Assembly: GCA_018267705.1 (NCBI GenBank)
Contig: JAFDXX010000004.1
Coordinates: 186,001-250,000 of the forward strand
Source: Bacteroidota bacterium
Lineage (GTDB): Bacteria > Bacteroidota > Bacteroidia > Chitinophagales > Chitinophagaceae
Direction of reading: 5' to 3'
Length of the DNA: 64,000 nucleotides
Shown: piece by piece, positions 26,353 through 34,201 of the stretch
Position numbering within the stretch: position 1 is the first letter of the stretch
Layout of the letters: every line of letters starts with the position of its first letter
The notes under the pieces: model-generated
Databases searched by the model: none
The model's input: the letters and a program-made list of their open reading frames with translations, nothing else
Told to the model about the DNA's origin: nothing
Position numbers and translations under genes: made by a program

Positions 26353-27327
26353 TTACCAACCTAATATCCATGCAAACATTAAAGGTGCAACAATGGTAGC
26401 ATCACTTTCTACAATAAATTTCGGAGTATTAATATCTAACTTGCCCCAAGTAATTTTTTCGTTAGGTACAGCACCACTATAGGAACCGTAAGATGTAGTG
26501 CTATCGCTTATTTGGCAGAAATAACTCCAAAACGGAACATCGTGCCATTCTAAATCTTGATACATCATTGGTACTACACAAATAGGAAAATCTCCTGCAA
26601 TTCCTCCTCCTATTTGAAAAAATCCAACACCTTTTCCGCCACTGTTTGCTCTGTACCATTCAGTTAAAAAAACCATGTATTCAATTCCACTTTTTACAGT
26701 GCTTGCTTTCAATTCATTCTTAATAACATAAGATGCAAAAATATTTCCGGTGGTACTATCTTCCCAACCCGGAACTATGATTGGAATATTTTTTTCTGCT
26801 GCGGCAATTATCCAACTATCTTTTGGATCAATTTCATAATACTGTTTTAAATCTCCACTTAAAACTGTTTTATATAAAAATTCATGCGGAAAAAATCTTT
26901 CACCTTTTGCTTCAGCATCTTTCCATTGTTTATGCAAATGTTTTTGTAAACGGCGAAAAGCTTCTTCTTCAGGAATACAAGTATCTGTTACACGGTTGTA
27001 ATGGTTTTCTAATAAATCCCACTCTTCTTGCGGTGTTAAATCTCTGTAATTAGGAACTCTTTTATAATGCGAATGTGCAACAAGGTTCATTACATCTTCT
27101 TCTAAATTAGCACCTGTGCAACTAATAATTTGTACTTTATCTTGCCTAATCATTTCTGCCAAAGAAATTCCTAATTCTGCTGTACTCATAGCACCTGCTA
27201 ATGTTACCATCATTTTACCGCCTTCATTTAAATGGGCTTCATAACCTTTAGCTGCATCCATTAATGCGGCTGCATTAAAATGCCTGTAATGATGTTCAAT
27301 AAATTTTGAAACCGGACCTTTATTCAT
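26353..27327 (-). CDS. Deoxyhypusine synthase family protein
   Basis: The 324-residue enzyme resembles eukaryotic deoxyhypusine synthase, which moves the aminobutyl group of spermidine to a lysine of eIF5A with NAD. The segment ITWGKLDI (Lys296) matches the catalytic-lysine motif VSWGK of that family, and the closing ESDATIVAPLMFAWILGW fits the DHS C-terminus. NAD-site-like stretches include VTLAGAMSTAELG and SCTGANLEEDVMNLVAH. Bacteria have no eIF5A, and bacterial relatives are thought to act as homospermidine synthases or similar polyamine enzymes. No polyamine genes are adjacent. Family assignment is secure; the substrate is not. It is a single gene, convergent with korA. Confidence 0.88.
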   Translation of the reverse strand: MNKGPVSKFIEHHYRHFNAAALMDAAKGYEAHLNEGGKMMVTLAGAMSTAELGISLAEMIRQDKVQIISCTGANLEEDVMNLVAHSHYKRVPNYRDLTPQEEWDLLENHYNRVTDTCIPEEEAFRRLQKHLHKQWKDAEAKGERFFPHEFLYKTVLSGDLKQYYEIDPKDSWIIAAAEKNIPIIVPGWEDSTTGNIFASYVIKNELKASTVKSGIEYMVFLTEWYRANSGGKGVGFFQIGGGIAGDFPICVVPMMYQDLEWHDVPFWSYFCQISDSTTSYGSYSGAVPNEKITWGKLDINTPKFIVESDATIVAPLMFAWILGW

Positions 27328-27467
27328 TTTATATAAATTTTAATAGAAGCAGCAAAAGTAATTTTTTTTAGCTTGTTACACTTTTTATTAACGCAATATT
27401 AATAAACACTTGAACTATAAAATTGTTGTGTTGATTTTAATTGATTTTATTACTTTGCATTTACTGC

Positions 27468-28394
27468 ATGCAAAAAAAGATAAGCATATTAATACCTATA
27501 TATAATGAAGAAGGGAATATTGTAACCATTACCAACGCATTGCATAAAGTATTAATGCCTTTGCCTTATAATTATGAGATAATTTTTGTTGATGACGGAA
27601 GTGAAGACAATTCTCTTAACGAGATAAAAGAACTTACACAACAACAAAGCAATATTTTTTTTATTTCTTTCTCGAAAAATTTCGGACATCAAAATGCTAT
27701 TAAAGCAGGTTTTGATATGGTTACCGGAGAATGTGTAATTAGTATGGATGGAGATATGCAACACCCTCCAACATTAATTCCTTTATTATTAAAAAAATGG
27801 GAAGAAGGTTATGATATTGTTTACACCATTCGTAAAGACCACATGGAAATGCCCATACTAAAACGCCGCACTTCTGAAATGTTTTATAATGTAATGAATA
27901 AGTTAAGCGATATTGAATTAGAAAGCGGAACAGCAGATTTTAGATTAATGGATAAAAGCGTTATTAGTGTTGCCAAAAATTTTCAGGAAGATGATTTGTT
28001 TTGGCGTGGTTTAATTAAATGGATGGGGTTTTCACAAATTGGCATTGAATATGAACCTGCACAAAGATTAAAAGGGAAAAGCAAATACACTTTTAAAAAA
28101 ATGTTGCAGTTTGCATTAAGAGGTATTACTTCATTTAGTATAAAACCTTTAGGCATTGCTATTTATTTAGGGTTTTTATTTGCATTACTATCATTGCTAT
28201 ATGTGCCGTATGTTTTATATAGTGTTTATTTTGGGCATCCAATTTCAGGATGGGCATCTTTAATTGTTACCATTGTATTTTTTGGCGGCTTGCAATTAAT
28301 GATTTTAGGAATTATTGGAATGTATTTAGGAAAATTATTTATGCAAAGCAAACAAAGGCCACATTACATTATAAAAGAAACTAATCTTAAATAA
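27468..28394 (+). CDS. GtrB/DPM-type polyprenyl-phosphate glycosyltransferase (GT2)
   Basis: The 308-residue product starts at the ATG at 27468; an upstream TTG would add nine unneeded residues. The GT2 domain shows ISILIPIYNEEGN, FVDDGSEDNS, SKNFGHQNAIKAGFDM and the metal motif MDGDMQHPP. Two C-terminal membrane helices (about 225-250 and 263-290) anchor it to the inner membrane, the layout of enzymes such as GtrB and ArnC that load a sugar onto undecaprenyl phosphate. The gene is followed after four bases by a GT87 membrane glycosyltransferase and then a NodB deacetylase, so it probably supplies their lipid-linked sugar donor. Which sugar is used cannot be read from sequence. Confidence 0.88.
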   Translation: MQKKISILIPIYNEEGNIVTITNALHKVLMPLPYNYEIIFVDDGSEDNSLNEIKELTQQQSNIFFISFSKNFGHQNAIKAGFDMVTGECVISMDGDMQHPPTLIPLLLKKWEEGYDIVYTIRKDHMEMPILKRRTSEMFYNVMNKLSDIELESGTADFRLMDKSVISVAKNFQEDDLFWRGLIKWMGFSQIGIEYEPAQRLKGKSKYTFKKMLQFALRGITSFSIKPLGIAIYLGFLFALLSLLYVPYVLYSVYFGHPISGWASLIVTIVFFGGLQLMILGIIGMYLGKLFMQSKQRPHYIIKETNLK

Positions 28395-28398
28395 ATTA

Positions 28399-29610
28399 AT
28401 GAACCACTTGCGTACAGAAAACAGATTAAGTTTTACTAATTTCTTTTACAATAAAAAAATTGCAATTGCATTATGGTTTGGGCTGGCTTTTATTGCCATA
28501 GTGCAAGAGTTGTGGCACCATTATCCACCAAATAATTTTTTAATTTTTAAAGGCGTTTTTGAACACACACTTAAGCAAACAAATTTATTTGCAGAATACC
28601 CCACAGAGTATTTAGATGTAAACCATTACGGGCCAACATTTAGTATACTATTTGCACCTTTTGCATTATTAGGTAATTATGTAGGATGTATTTTATGGGT
28701 ACTATTTAATGCAGCAATTTTATATATAGCAATAAGGCAACTTCCTATTCAGCAAAAATTTCAAAATGCTATTTTAATTTTTTCAGCACATGAGTTAATG
28801 GTTACATCTGAATGGCAACAAAGTAATGCACTAATTTGTGCTTGTTTAATTCTTGCATTTACATTTATTAATAAAGAAAAAGAAATTTGGGCTTTATTAT
28901 TTATTGCTTTAGCAACATTTATAAAATTATATGGCATTGTTGGTTTAAGTTTCTTCTTTTTCAGTAATAACAAAATAAAATTTATTATTTGGGGTATAGT
29001 GTGGAGTATTGTTTTGTTTATATTACCTATGGCAATATCTTCTCCTCATTTCATTGTTCAATCTTATATTGATTGGTACAACGAACTACTTTTTAAAGCA
29101 GCAAAAAATGTAAGATTAGATATTGGAAACGATTATCAGGATATTTCTGTAATGGGCATTATACGAAGGTTATTGGGAATAAAACATTTTAAAAATTATT
29201 TAATAACTGTGCCTGCCGTATTACTCTTTTTTTCACAATACATTCAATGGAAACACTTTGCAGACTTGCGTTTTAGGCTGTATATGCTTTGCCTTGTATT
29301 AATTATGACGGTAATTTTTACAACCAGTGCAGAGTCTCCAACCTATATTATTGCATTTCCGGCAGTTTGTATTTGGTATGTATTGCAAGAAAATAAAAAA
29401 TGGGTTAATACTATTTTTATTTTTGCTTTATTGCTAACCAGTTTTTCATATTCAGATATTTTTACACCGTATGTAAGAGATAATATTGTTAGGCCGTATT
29501 CGTTAAAAGCATTACCCTGCTTTATAGTATGGCTAATTATAATAATTCAAATGTGGAAGCAACAATTCTTATCAATTAATAAAAATAAACTTATACCTGC
29601 AGTAACTTAA
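28399..29610 (+). CDS. GT87-type (DUF2029) membrane glycosyltransferase
   Basis: A 403-residue polytopic membrane protein with roughly ten hydrophobic helices and a large first external loop carrying DVNHYGPTFSILFAPFALLG, the typical opening of the GT87/DUF2029 family. This family has a GT-C fold and uses polyprenyl-phosphate sugars as donors on the periplasmic side. The EWQQSNALICACLILAF segment also fits (Q-rich loop before a helix). The gene lies four bases after the GtrB-like gene, and its stop overlaps the next start by one base, indicating tight translational coupling of three genes. Confidence 0.85.
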   Translation: MNHLRTENRLSFTNFFYNKKIAIALWFGLAFIAIVQELWHHYPPNNFLIFKGVFEHTLKQTNLFAEYPTEYLDVNHYGPTFSILFAPFALLGNYVGCILWVLFNAAILYIAIRQLPIQQKFQNAILIFSAHELMVTSEWQQSNALICACLILAFTFINKEKEIWALLFIALATFIKLYGIVGLSFFFFSNNKIKFIIWGIVWSIVLFILPMAISSPHFIVQSYIDWYNELLFKAAKNVRLDIGNDYQDISVMGIIRRLLGIKHFKNYLITVPAVLLFFSQYIQWKHFADLRFRLYMLCLVLIMTVIFTTSAESPTYIIAFPAVCIWYVLQENKKWVNTIFIFALLLTSFSYSDIFTPYVRDNIVRPYSLKALPCFIVWLIIIIQMWKQQFLSINKNKLIPAVT

Positions 29611-30389
29611 TGGCAAAAGAACGTTTTATATTATTAAGTTTTGATGTGGAAGAATTTGATATGCCTTTAGAATACAATCAGGCTATTAATTTATCTGAGC
29701 AATTAAAAGTTGGTAACGATGGGATGCAAAAAATTTTGCCGATAATTAATTCAGAAAATACACCTTGTACTTTATTTACCACTGCAACCTATGCCACTCA
29801 TTTTCCACAACAAATTAAAGAATTATCTAATGTGCATGAAATAGCTTCGCATACTTTTTATCATTCCAATTTTAGTAACGATCATTTATTGCAATCTAAA
29901 TTAAAATTAGAAGAAATAACCGGAAAACCCGTTACAGGCTTGCGTATGCCAAGAATGAGAAAAGTAGATATGAGCGAAGTAAAAAAAGCAGGATACAAAT
30001 ACGATTCTTCAATTAATCCAACATGGTTGCCCGGCAGATACAATAATTTGCATTTACCAAGAACTTTTTATAAAGATGAAGAAATGCTTCGTTTACCTGC
30101 ATCGGTTAGTCCGCAGCGTATTCCATTATTTTGGTTATCATTTAAAAATTTTCCTTACCTGTTTTTTAAACAATTGGTTTTGCAAACTTTAAAAAAAGAT
30201 AGTTATGTGTGCTTGTATTTTCATCCTTGGGAGTTTACAGATATAGAGCAATATAAATTACCTGCTTATACAAAAAAAGGAAGCAAACAAATATTACTAA
30301 ATAAATTAATCCGTTTAATATCCGATTTAAAAAATGAAGGAGAATTTATTACCATCCAAAATTATATAACAAAAAAAGCCTTGCTATAG
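29610..30389 (+). CDS. NodB-type polysaccharide deacetylase
   Basis: This 259-residue protein lacks a signal peptide. It has SFDVEEFDMP near the N-terminus (motif 1, Asp pair), HEIASHTFYHSNF (motif 2 with zinc histidines), GLRMPRMR (motif 3) and YFHPWEFTD (motif 5), so it is a metal-dependent deacetylase of the PIG-L-unrelated NodB class, in the branch that contains a DUF3473-like C-terminal part. The start overlaps the previous stop as TAATGG. With a GtrB-like and a GT87 enzyme in the same unit, it may deacetylate the lipid-linked sugar before or after transfer. The end of the gene forms part of a terminator. Confidence 0.85.
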   Translation: MAKERFILLSFDVEEFDMPLEYNQAINLSEQLKVGNDGMQKILPIINSENTPCTLFTTATYATHFPQQIKELSNVHEIASHTFYHSNFSNDHLLQSKLKLEEITGKPVTGLRMPRMRKVDMSEVKKAGYKYDSSINPTWLPGRYNNLHLPRTFYKDEEMLRLPASVSPQRIPLFWLSFKNFPYLFFKQLVLQTLKKDSYVCLYFHPWEFTDIEQYKLPAYTKKGSKQILLNKLIRLISDLKNEGEFITIQNYITKKALL

Positions 30390-30399
30390 CAAGGCTTTT
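30374..30399 (+). terminator. Terminator overlapping the end of the deacetylase gene
   Basis: A 26-base perfect palindrome with arms AAAAGCCTTGC and GCAAGGCTTTT; the TAG stop codon lies in the centre, so the final codons are part of the stem. Confidence 0.85.
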
Positions 30400-30442
30400 C
30401 AGTAAACCAACTGAATGCAAAATATGAGAACCAAAGTTTAAA

Positions 30443-30898
30443 TTACTTTATAAATTCAGATACGTTACCGCTTTCTGTTATTTCTAATACTATGTTTTCT
30501 GTACTATTATTTTTCAAACTAATATAATAATTAGTACTACCATCTGCACGCACTAATTCAATACATTCATCTAATATATACGGAGGAAAAGGGTATTTTG
30601 TAGTAATTGTTCTAATAGCACTTTCCGGCAATTTATTAAAAGCAATAGCTTTACTTGTAGCCAATAAATCTCCATCAACTGTGTAAAAGGCTTCTGTTTT
30701 TTGATTATCTAAAACAAAAGATGCTTTAACAAAATTTTTATCAACTTTCCAAGTTACATTTTGTGCAGTTGAAAAATCTGATTGAAAACTGTTTAGTACC
30801 CTGTTAGAAACTATTTCTGAAATAATTTCTGCCGGTTTTGCAAAAGCACTTCCGGTAACTGCTACTGCAATAAGAATTGCGAAGATTAACTTTTTCAT
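30443..30898 (-). CDS. Secreted PepSY-like domain protein
   Basis: The 151-residue product has a clean signal peptide (MKKLIFAILIAVAVTGSAFA). The mature part has the PepSY-like/DUF2874 layout often found in Bacteroidota: FSTAQNVTWKVDKNFVKASF, then an AFYTVDGDLLATSKAIAF strand pair, LPESAIRTITTKYP and a final ITESGNVSEFIK. Such small periplasmic proteins are thought to bind peptides or act as inhibitors, but their job is unknown. A stand-alone gene, transcribed away from the 334-base upstream gap. Confidence 0.75.
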   Translation of the reverse strand: MKKLIFAILIAVAVTGSAFAKPAEIISEIVSNRVLNSFQSDFSTAQNVTWKVDKNFVKASFVLDNQKTEAFYTVDGDLLATSKAIAFNKLPESAIRTITTKYPFPPYILDECIELVRADGSTNYYISLKNNSTENIVLEITESGNVSEFIK

Positions 30899-31232
30899 TT
30901 TTTTTGTTTTTTAAGTTTAAATAAATATTATGGTTTGTTTTTGTTGTCTTTTTTTGAATTGACAAGTCAAAAGTAAAATCACATACACTCCTAACGAAAC
31001 ACATTGTGATTAGTTACAGCCTTATTATTTGTTTTATGACGAACGGTTTTAATACAGTATTAAACAAGTAGTACAAATTGCATGAAATGCTTTACTGTAA
31101 AGCGTTTGATAAAAAATCTTAACTAATTACAAAATTGTGATGAGAATAATGTTAAGTTTCTTTAACAAGTATGAGTGGCGGCTTGTCGGTGAATAAAACA
31201 AGTACAATTATTAGTTTTTATATCTTAACGGC
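30899..31232. other. Intergenic region between divergent genes
   Basis: These 334 bases hold no gene I can support. They are AT-rich and must carry promoters for the PepSY-like gene (minus) and the AcpH-like gene (plus). Two 14-base stretches, TTGTGATTAGTTAC at 31004-31017 and TTAACTAATTACAA at 31119-31132, are inverted copies with two mismatches, possibly a regulator's paired sites but possibly chance. A GC-richer spot (GTGGCGGCTTGTCGG-like) occurs around 31170-31186. Confidence 0.5.
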
Positions 31233-31829
31233 ATGAATTATTTAGCACATGCATATCTATCTTTTAATAATAAACACTTGTTATTAGGCAATATGTGTAG
31301 CGATTTTATTAAAGGCAAAAAGAAACTTGATTATTCATTAGCTATACAACAAGGAATTGTTTTACACCGAGCAATTGATGAGTTTACCGATACACATTCA
31401 TCAACCGCCGAAGCAAAAGTTTTTTTTAAACCTTTTGTTGGTTTATATGCCGGAGCTTTTGTAGATGTTGTTTACGATCATTTTCTTGCAACAGATAAAA
31501 ATGAATTTATAAATGACGATGCTTTAAAAAAATTCACCACTAATACTTATAATATATTACAAAAAAACATTTCTGTATTGCCCGAAAAATTTCAAAATAT
31601 ATTCCCATATATGCAAAAACAAAATTGGTTATACAATTATCAATTTAACTGGGGTATAGAAAAAAGTTTTGAAGGTTTGGTACGCAGAGCAAAATATTTA
31701 TCATCTTGGAAGGAGGCTTTTACGGCCTTCGAAAACAATTACACTGCTTTGCAAAACTGTTACAAATGTTTTTTCCCTGAAATAAAATATTTCGTTAATC
31801 AAAAAATGCAAGAGCTTTTAAAAGCCTAA
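31233..31829 (+). CDS. Acyl carrier protein phosphodiesterase (AcpH family)
   Basis: AcpH-family enzymes remove the phosphopantetheine group from acyl carrier protein. The 198-residue length matches. The N-terminus MNYLAHAYLSFNNKHLLLGN is the usual opening, followed by GIVLHRAIDEFTDTH, which has the HRxxDxFTD metal-site pattern of this HD-like fold, and YAGAFVDVVYDHFLA with further Asp and His ligands. All ligands I can place are present. The gene precedes a DUF2911 gene by 23 bases, but that one has its own promoter-like box. No fatty-acid gene is adjacent, so context does not add to the assignment. Confidence 0.88.
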   Translation: MNYLAHAYLSFNNKHLLLGNMCSDFIKGKKKLDYSLAIQQGIVLHRAIDEFTDTHSSTAEAKVFFKPFVGLYAGAFVDVVYDHFLATDKNEFINDDALKKFTTNTYNILQKNISVLPEKFQNIFPYMQKQNWLYNYQFNWGIEKSFEGLVRRAKYLSSWKEAFTAFENNYTALQNCYKCFFPEIKYFVNQKMQELLKA

Positions 31830-31830
31830 T

Positions 31831-31838
31831 TATCTTTG
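31831..31838 (+). promoter_or_regulatory. Bacteroidota -7 box (TATCTTTG) upstream of DUF2911 gene
   Basis: Exact TAnnTTTG match directly after the AcpH stop, 14 bases before the ATG at 31853. Confidence 0.55.
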
Positions 31839-31852
31839 CAAAAAATAACAGT

Positions 31853-32425
31853 ATGAAAAAATTATTATTGCTTGCTTTTTCTTTGGTAACAGTTTGTTTA
31901 GTTAATGCTCAACAAAAACCAACTGAATTAGATAAAAGCCCAATGGATATAAGTTATTGGCCGGCTAACTATCCTATTTTAAAATTAAATGGAAAAGTAA
32001 AAGATGCACCTATTGCAAGAATTATATACAGTCGCCCTCAAAAAAATAATCGTTTAATTTTTGATGGCATTATAAAGTATAATGAAATGTGGCGTTTAGG
32101 TGCCAATGAAGCAACAGAAATAGAATTTTTTAAAAACGTAAAAATTGGAAATAAATTAATTACTAAAGGCAGATACACTTTATACTGCATACCTAATACA
32201 GATAAATGGACAATTATTGTAAGCAACGATAATTATTCTTGGGGCAATTATTCTTACGATATAAAAAAAGATGTAACACGTACCGATGCAAAAGTTGAAA
32301 AAAACCCGGATACTGTAGAAAATTTTACTATTTATTTTAACGAAACAAAAACCGGAGCAAATCTTATTATGCTTTGGGACGATGTTAAAGCAACACTACC
32401 CATTACTTTAGCTACACCCAAATAA
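31853..32425 (+). CDS. DUF2911 secreted protein
   Basis: The 190-residue protein has a signal peptide (MKKLLLLAFSLVTVCLVNAQ). The DUF2911 domain is clear: ARIIYSRPQKNNRLIF, then YNEMWRLGANEATEIEFFKN, then GRYTLYCIPNTDKWTIIVSN and WGNYSYDIKKDVTR. This beta-rich domain is widespread in Bacteroidota and has no established activity; an older annotation as asparagine synthetase is not supported by it. It has its own -7 box and terminator, so it is probably a monocistronic gene with a periplasmic product. Confidence 0.88.
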   Translation: MKKLLLLAFSLVTVCLVNAQQKPTELDKSPMDISYWPANYPILKLNGKVKDAPIARIIYSRPQKNNRLIFDGIIKYNEMWRLGANEATEIEFFKNVKIGNKLITKGRYTLYCIPNTDKWTIIVSNDNYSWGNYSYDIKKDVTRTDAKVEKNPDTVENFTIYFNETKTGANLIMLWDDVKATLPITLATPK

Positions 32426-32443
32426 TAATTAAAAAATATTTCT

Positions 32444-32471
32444 AAAAGCCCTGAACAATTTCGGGGCTTTT
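32444..32471 (+). terminator. Terminator after DUF2911 gene
   Basis: Twelve-bp stem with one G-T pair, AAAAGCCCTGAA with TTCGGGGCTTTT, followed by a T/A tail. It insulates the phenylacetate regulator promoter. Confidence 0.85.
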
Positions 32472-32497
32472 ATATTTTACAAAATAAACACTTGTTA

Positions 32498-32511
32498 CTA
32501 ACAATTGTTAG
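32498..32511. promoter_or_regulatory. Palindromic operator, probably for the TetR regulator (site 1)
   Basis: CTAACAATTGTTAG is a perfect 14-bp palindrome lying 14 bases before the TetR ATG, between a TTG (32492-32494) and the -7 box at 32514. A near-identical palindrome precedes paaA. The pattern CnAAC-N4-GTTnG agrees with the operator I recall for the TetR-type phenylacetyl-CoA-responsive PaaR of Thermus. Binding here would block the promoter, giving autoregulation. Confidence 0.75.
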
Positions 32512-32513
32512 CA

Positions 32514-32521
32514 TATTTTTG
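32514..32521 (+). promoter_or_regulatory. -7 box (TATTTTTG) of the tetR-paaE promoter
   Basis: TATTTTTG fits TAnnTTTG, 19 bases after a TTG, and ends only four bases before the ATG. The transcript would then be leaderless or nearly so. Confidence 0.6.
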
Positions 32522-32525
32522 AAGC

Positions 32526-33116
32526 ATGGGAAGAATTAAAACAAACGATACCACCAGCCGCCGCGAAATAATAATACAAAAAGCAGCTACACTTTTTAAA
32601 GAAAAAGGTTTTAAAGCTGCAAGCATGCGAGAGTTGGCAGATATTGTTGGTGTAGAAGCTGCAAGCCTTTACAATCATATTAAAAATAAAAATGAATTAT
32701 TAAATATTATTTGTTTTGATGTAGCCAACCGTTACATGCAAATGATTGCAGAAATTGAAACAGAAAAAAAATCATCTTTAGAAAAAATAGAAAAACTATT
32801 ACGCTTTCATATAACCGGAATGGTAAAACATTTTGATGAAGTTTATGTAAGCGATAGAGAATGGAAACACTTAGAAGAACCTTATTTAGCTAACCTGCAA
32901 GCACAACGCAGAGCTTACCGCAAACGCATTGCAGCCATTATAGATGATGGCATAAAAAAGAAAGAAATAAAAAAAATTGATGCATCTACAGCCGTATTAA
33001 TTATGTTGCATGCAGTTAGTGGTATTGAAAGCTGGCACAGAAGCAAAGCAAAAATTAACGGAAAAGAATTAGAAGAAAACATGGTAAGCATTTTAGTAAG
33101 CGGATTAAAAAAATAA
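32526..33116 (+). CDS. paaR: TetR-family regulator of phenylacetate catabolism (PaaR-like)
   Basis: A 196-residue repressor with the TetR helix-turn-helix at about 30-55 (MRELADIVGVEAASLYNHIKN) after the usual AATLFKEKGFKAAS. The C-terminal ligand domain is all-helical and ends in GIESWHRSKAKINGKEL, with a WH pair often seen in acyl-CoA-sensing TetR proteins. It is followed by paaE after 14 bases and preceded by a 14-bp palindrome that recurs before paaA. The natural reading is a repressor released by phenylacetyl-CoA or a later CoA intermediate. The symbol rests on that context rather than on direct homology testing. Confidence 0.8.
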   Translation: MGRIKTNDTTSRREIIIQKAATLFKEKGFKAASMRELADIVGVEAASLYNHIKNKNELLNIICFDVANRYMQMIAEIETEKKSSLEKIEKLLRFHITGMVKHFDEVYVSDREWKHLEEPYLANLQAQRRAYRKRIAAIIDDGIKKKEIKKIDASTAVLIMLHAVSGIESWHRSKAKINGKELEENMVSILVSGLKK

Positions 33117-33130
33117 TTATTACCACTTTT

Positions 33131-34201
33131 ATGTCTTTACATTTTGAAAAATTAATTATTAAAGAAATAAAAAACGAAATGGCCGATTGTGTTTCTATTG
33201 CATTTAATATTCCTACACAGTTAAAAGAAAAATTCAATTATACACAAGGTCAAAATATTGCAGTAAGAATTTTTATTAATAATGAAGAAGTAAGACGTTC
33301 TTATTCTTTATGTTCATCTCCTTTAGAAAACGATTTTCGTATTGCCGTTAAAAAAGTAGATGGTGGTTTATTTTCAACCTATGCCAACACACAATTAAAA
33401 GCAGGAGATACATTAGAAGTAATGCCCGCCGTAGGAAAATTCTTCACACCACTTCAATCAAACAACAAAAAAAATTATGTAGCATTTGCAGCAGGCAGTG
33501 GCATTACACCTATTCTTTCTATTATTAAAACAACTTTGCAAACAGAGCCTGAAAGCAATTTTACTTTAGTATATGGAAATAAAAATGTTGCTTCCATAAT
33601 TTTTAAAGAAGCTATTGAAGCATTAAAAAATAAATACATAAACAGATTTAATGTTGTTTATATTTTAAGTAAAGAAAGAACCGAAAGCGAATTAAATTTT
33701 GGAAGAATTAATACGCAGAAATGCAAAATACTTTTTAAAAAATTAATTGCAATTAATGCCCATGAATTTTTTATTTGTGGCCCCGAAGCAATGATTTTTT
33801 CTGTAAAAGAATTTTTAGAAAAGAAAGGCGTTAAAAAAAATAAAATTCATTTTGAGTTATTTAATACATCTACTACAACCACGCCTGTAAAACATATTCC
33901 TATAAACAGCAACACTGCTGCATCAAATATTACTATTAAGGTTGATGGAAGAAGTTTTGATTTTAAAATGCCTTTTAATACTACAACTATTTTAGATGCA
34001 GCTTTACAACAAGGTGCCGATTTACCTTATGCTTGCAAAGGCGGTATGTGCTGCACTTGTAAAGCAAAACTATTAGAAGGTAATGTAAGTATGAATGTTT
34101 GTTATGGTTTAGAAGAAGATGAAATAAAACAAGGTTTTATTCTTACATGTCAATCTCATCCGCTTACAAATACAATTGTGGTTGATTATGATATAAAATA
34201 A
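33131..34201 (+). CDS. paaE: Phenylacetyl-CoA epoxidase reductase subunit
   Basis: PaaE passes electrons from NADPH to the PaaABC(D) epoxidase. The 356-residue protein has an FAD domain (RRSYSLCSSP, about 56-65), an NAD domain (FAAGSGITPILSII, then FFICGPEAMI), and a C-terminal plant-type [2Fe-2S] ferredoxin domain with CKGGMCCTC, i.e. C-x4-C-x2-C, and the last ligand in LTCQSHP. The FAD-NAD-ferredoxin order is that of PaaE. It lies 14 bases after the TetR gene, in a unit separated by three genes from paaABCD but sharing the same operator sequence. It abuts the convergent gene tail to tail. Confidence 0.93.
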   Translation: MSLHFEKLIIKEIKNEMADCVSIAFNIPTQLKEKFNYTQGQNIAVRIFINNEEVRRSYSLCSSPLENDFRIAVKKVDGGLFSTYANTQLKAGDTLEVMPAVGKFFTPLQSNNKKNYVAFAAGSGITPILSIIKTTLQTEPESNFTLVYGNKNVASIIFKEAIEALKNKYINRFNVVYILSKERTESELNFGRINTQKCKILFKKLIAINAHEFFICGPEAMIFSVKEFLEKKGVKKNKIHFELFNTSTTTTPVKHIPINSNTAASNITIKVDGRSFDFKMPFNTTTILDAALQQGADLPYACKGGMCCTCKAKLLEGNVSMNVCYGLEEDEIKQGFILTCQSHPLTNTIVVDYDIK

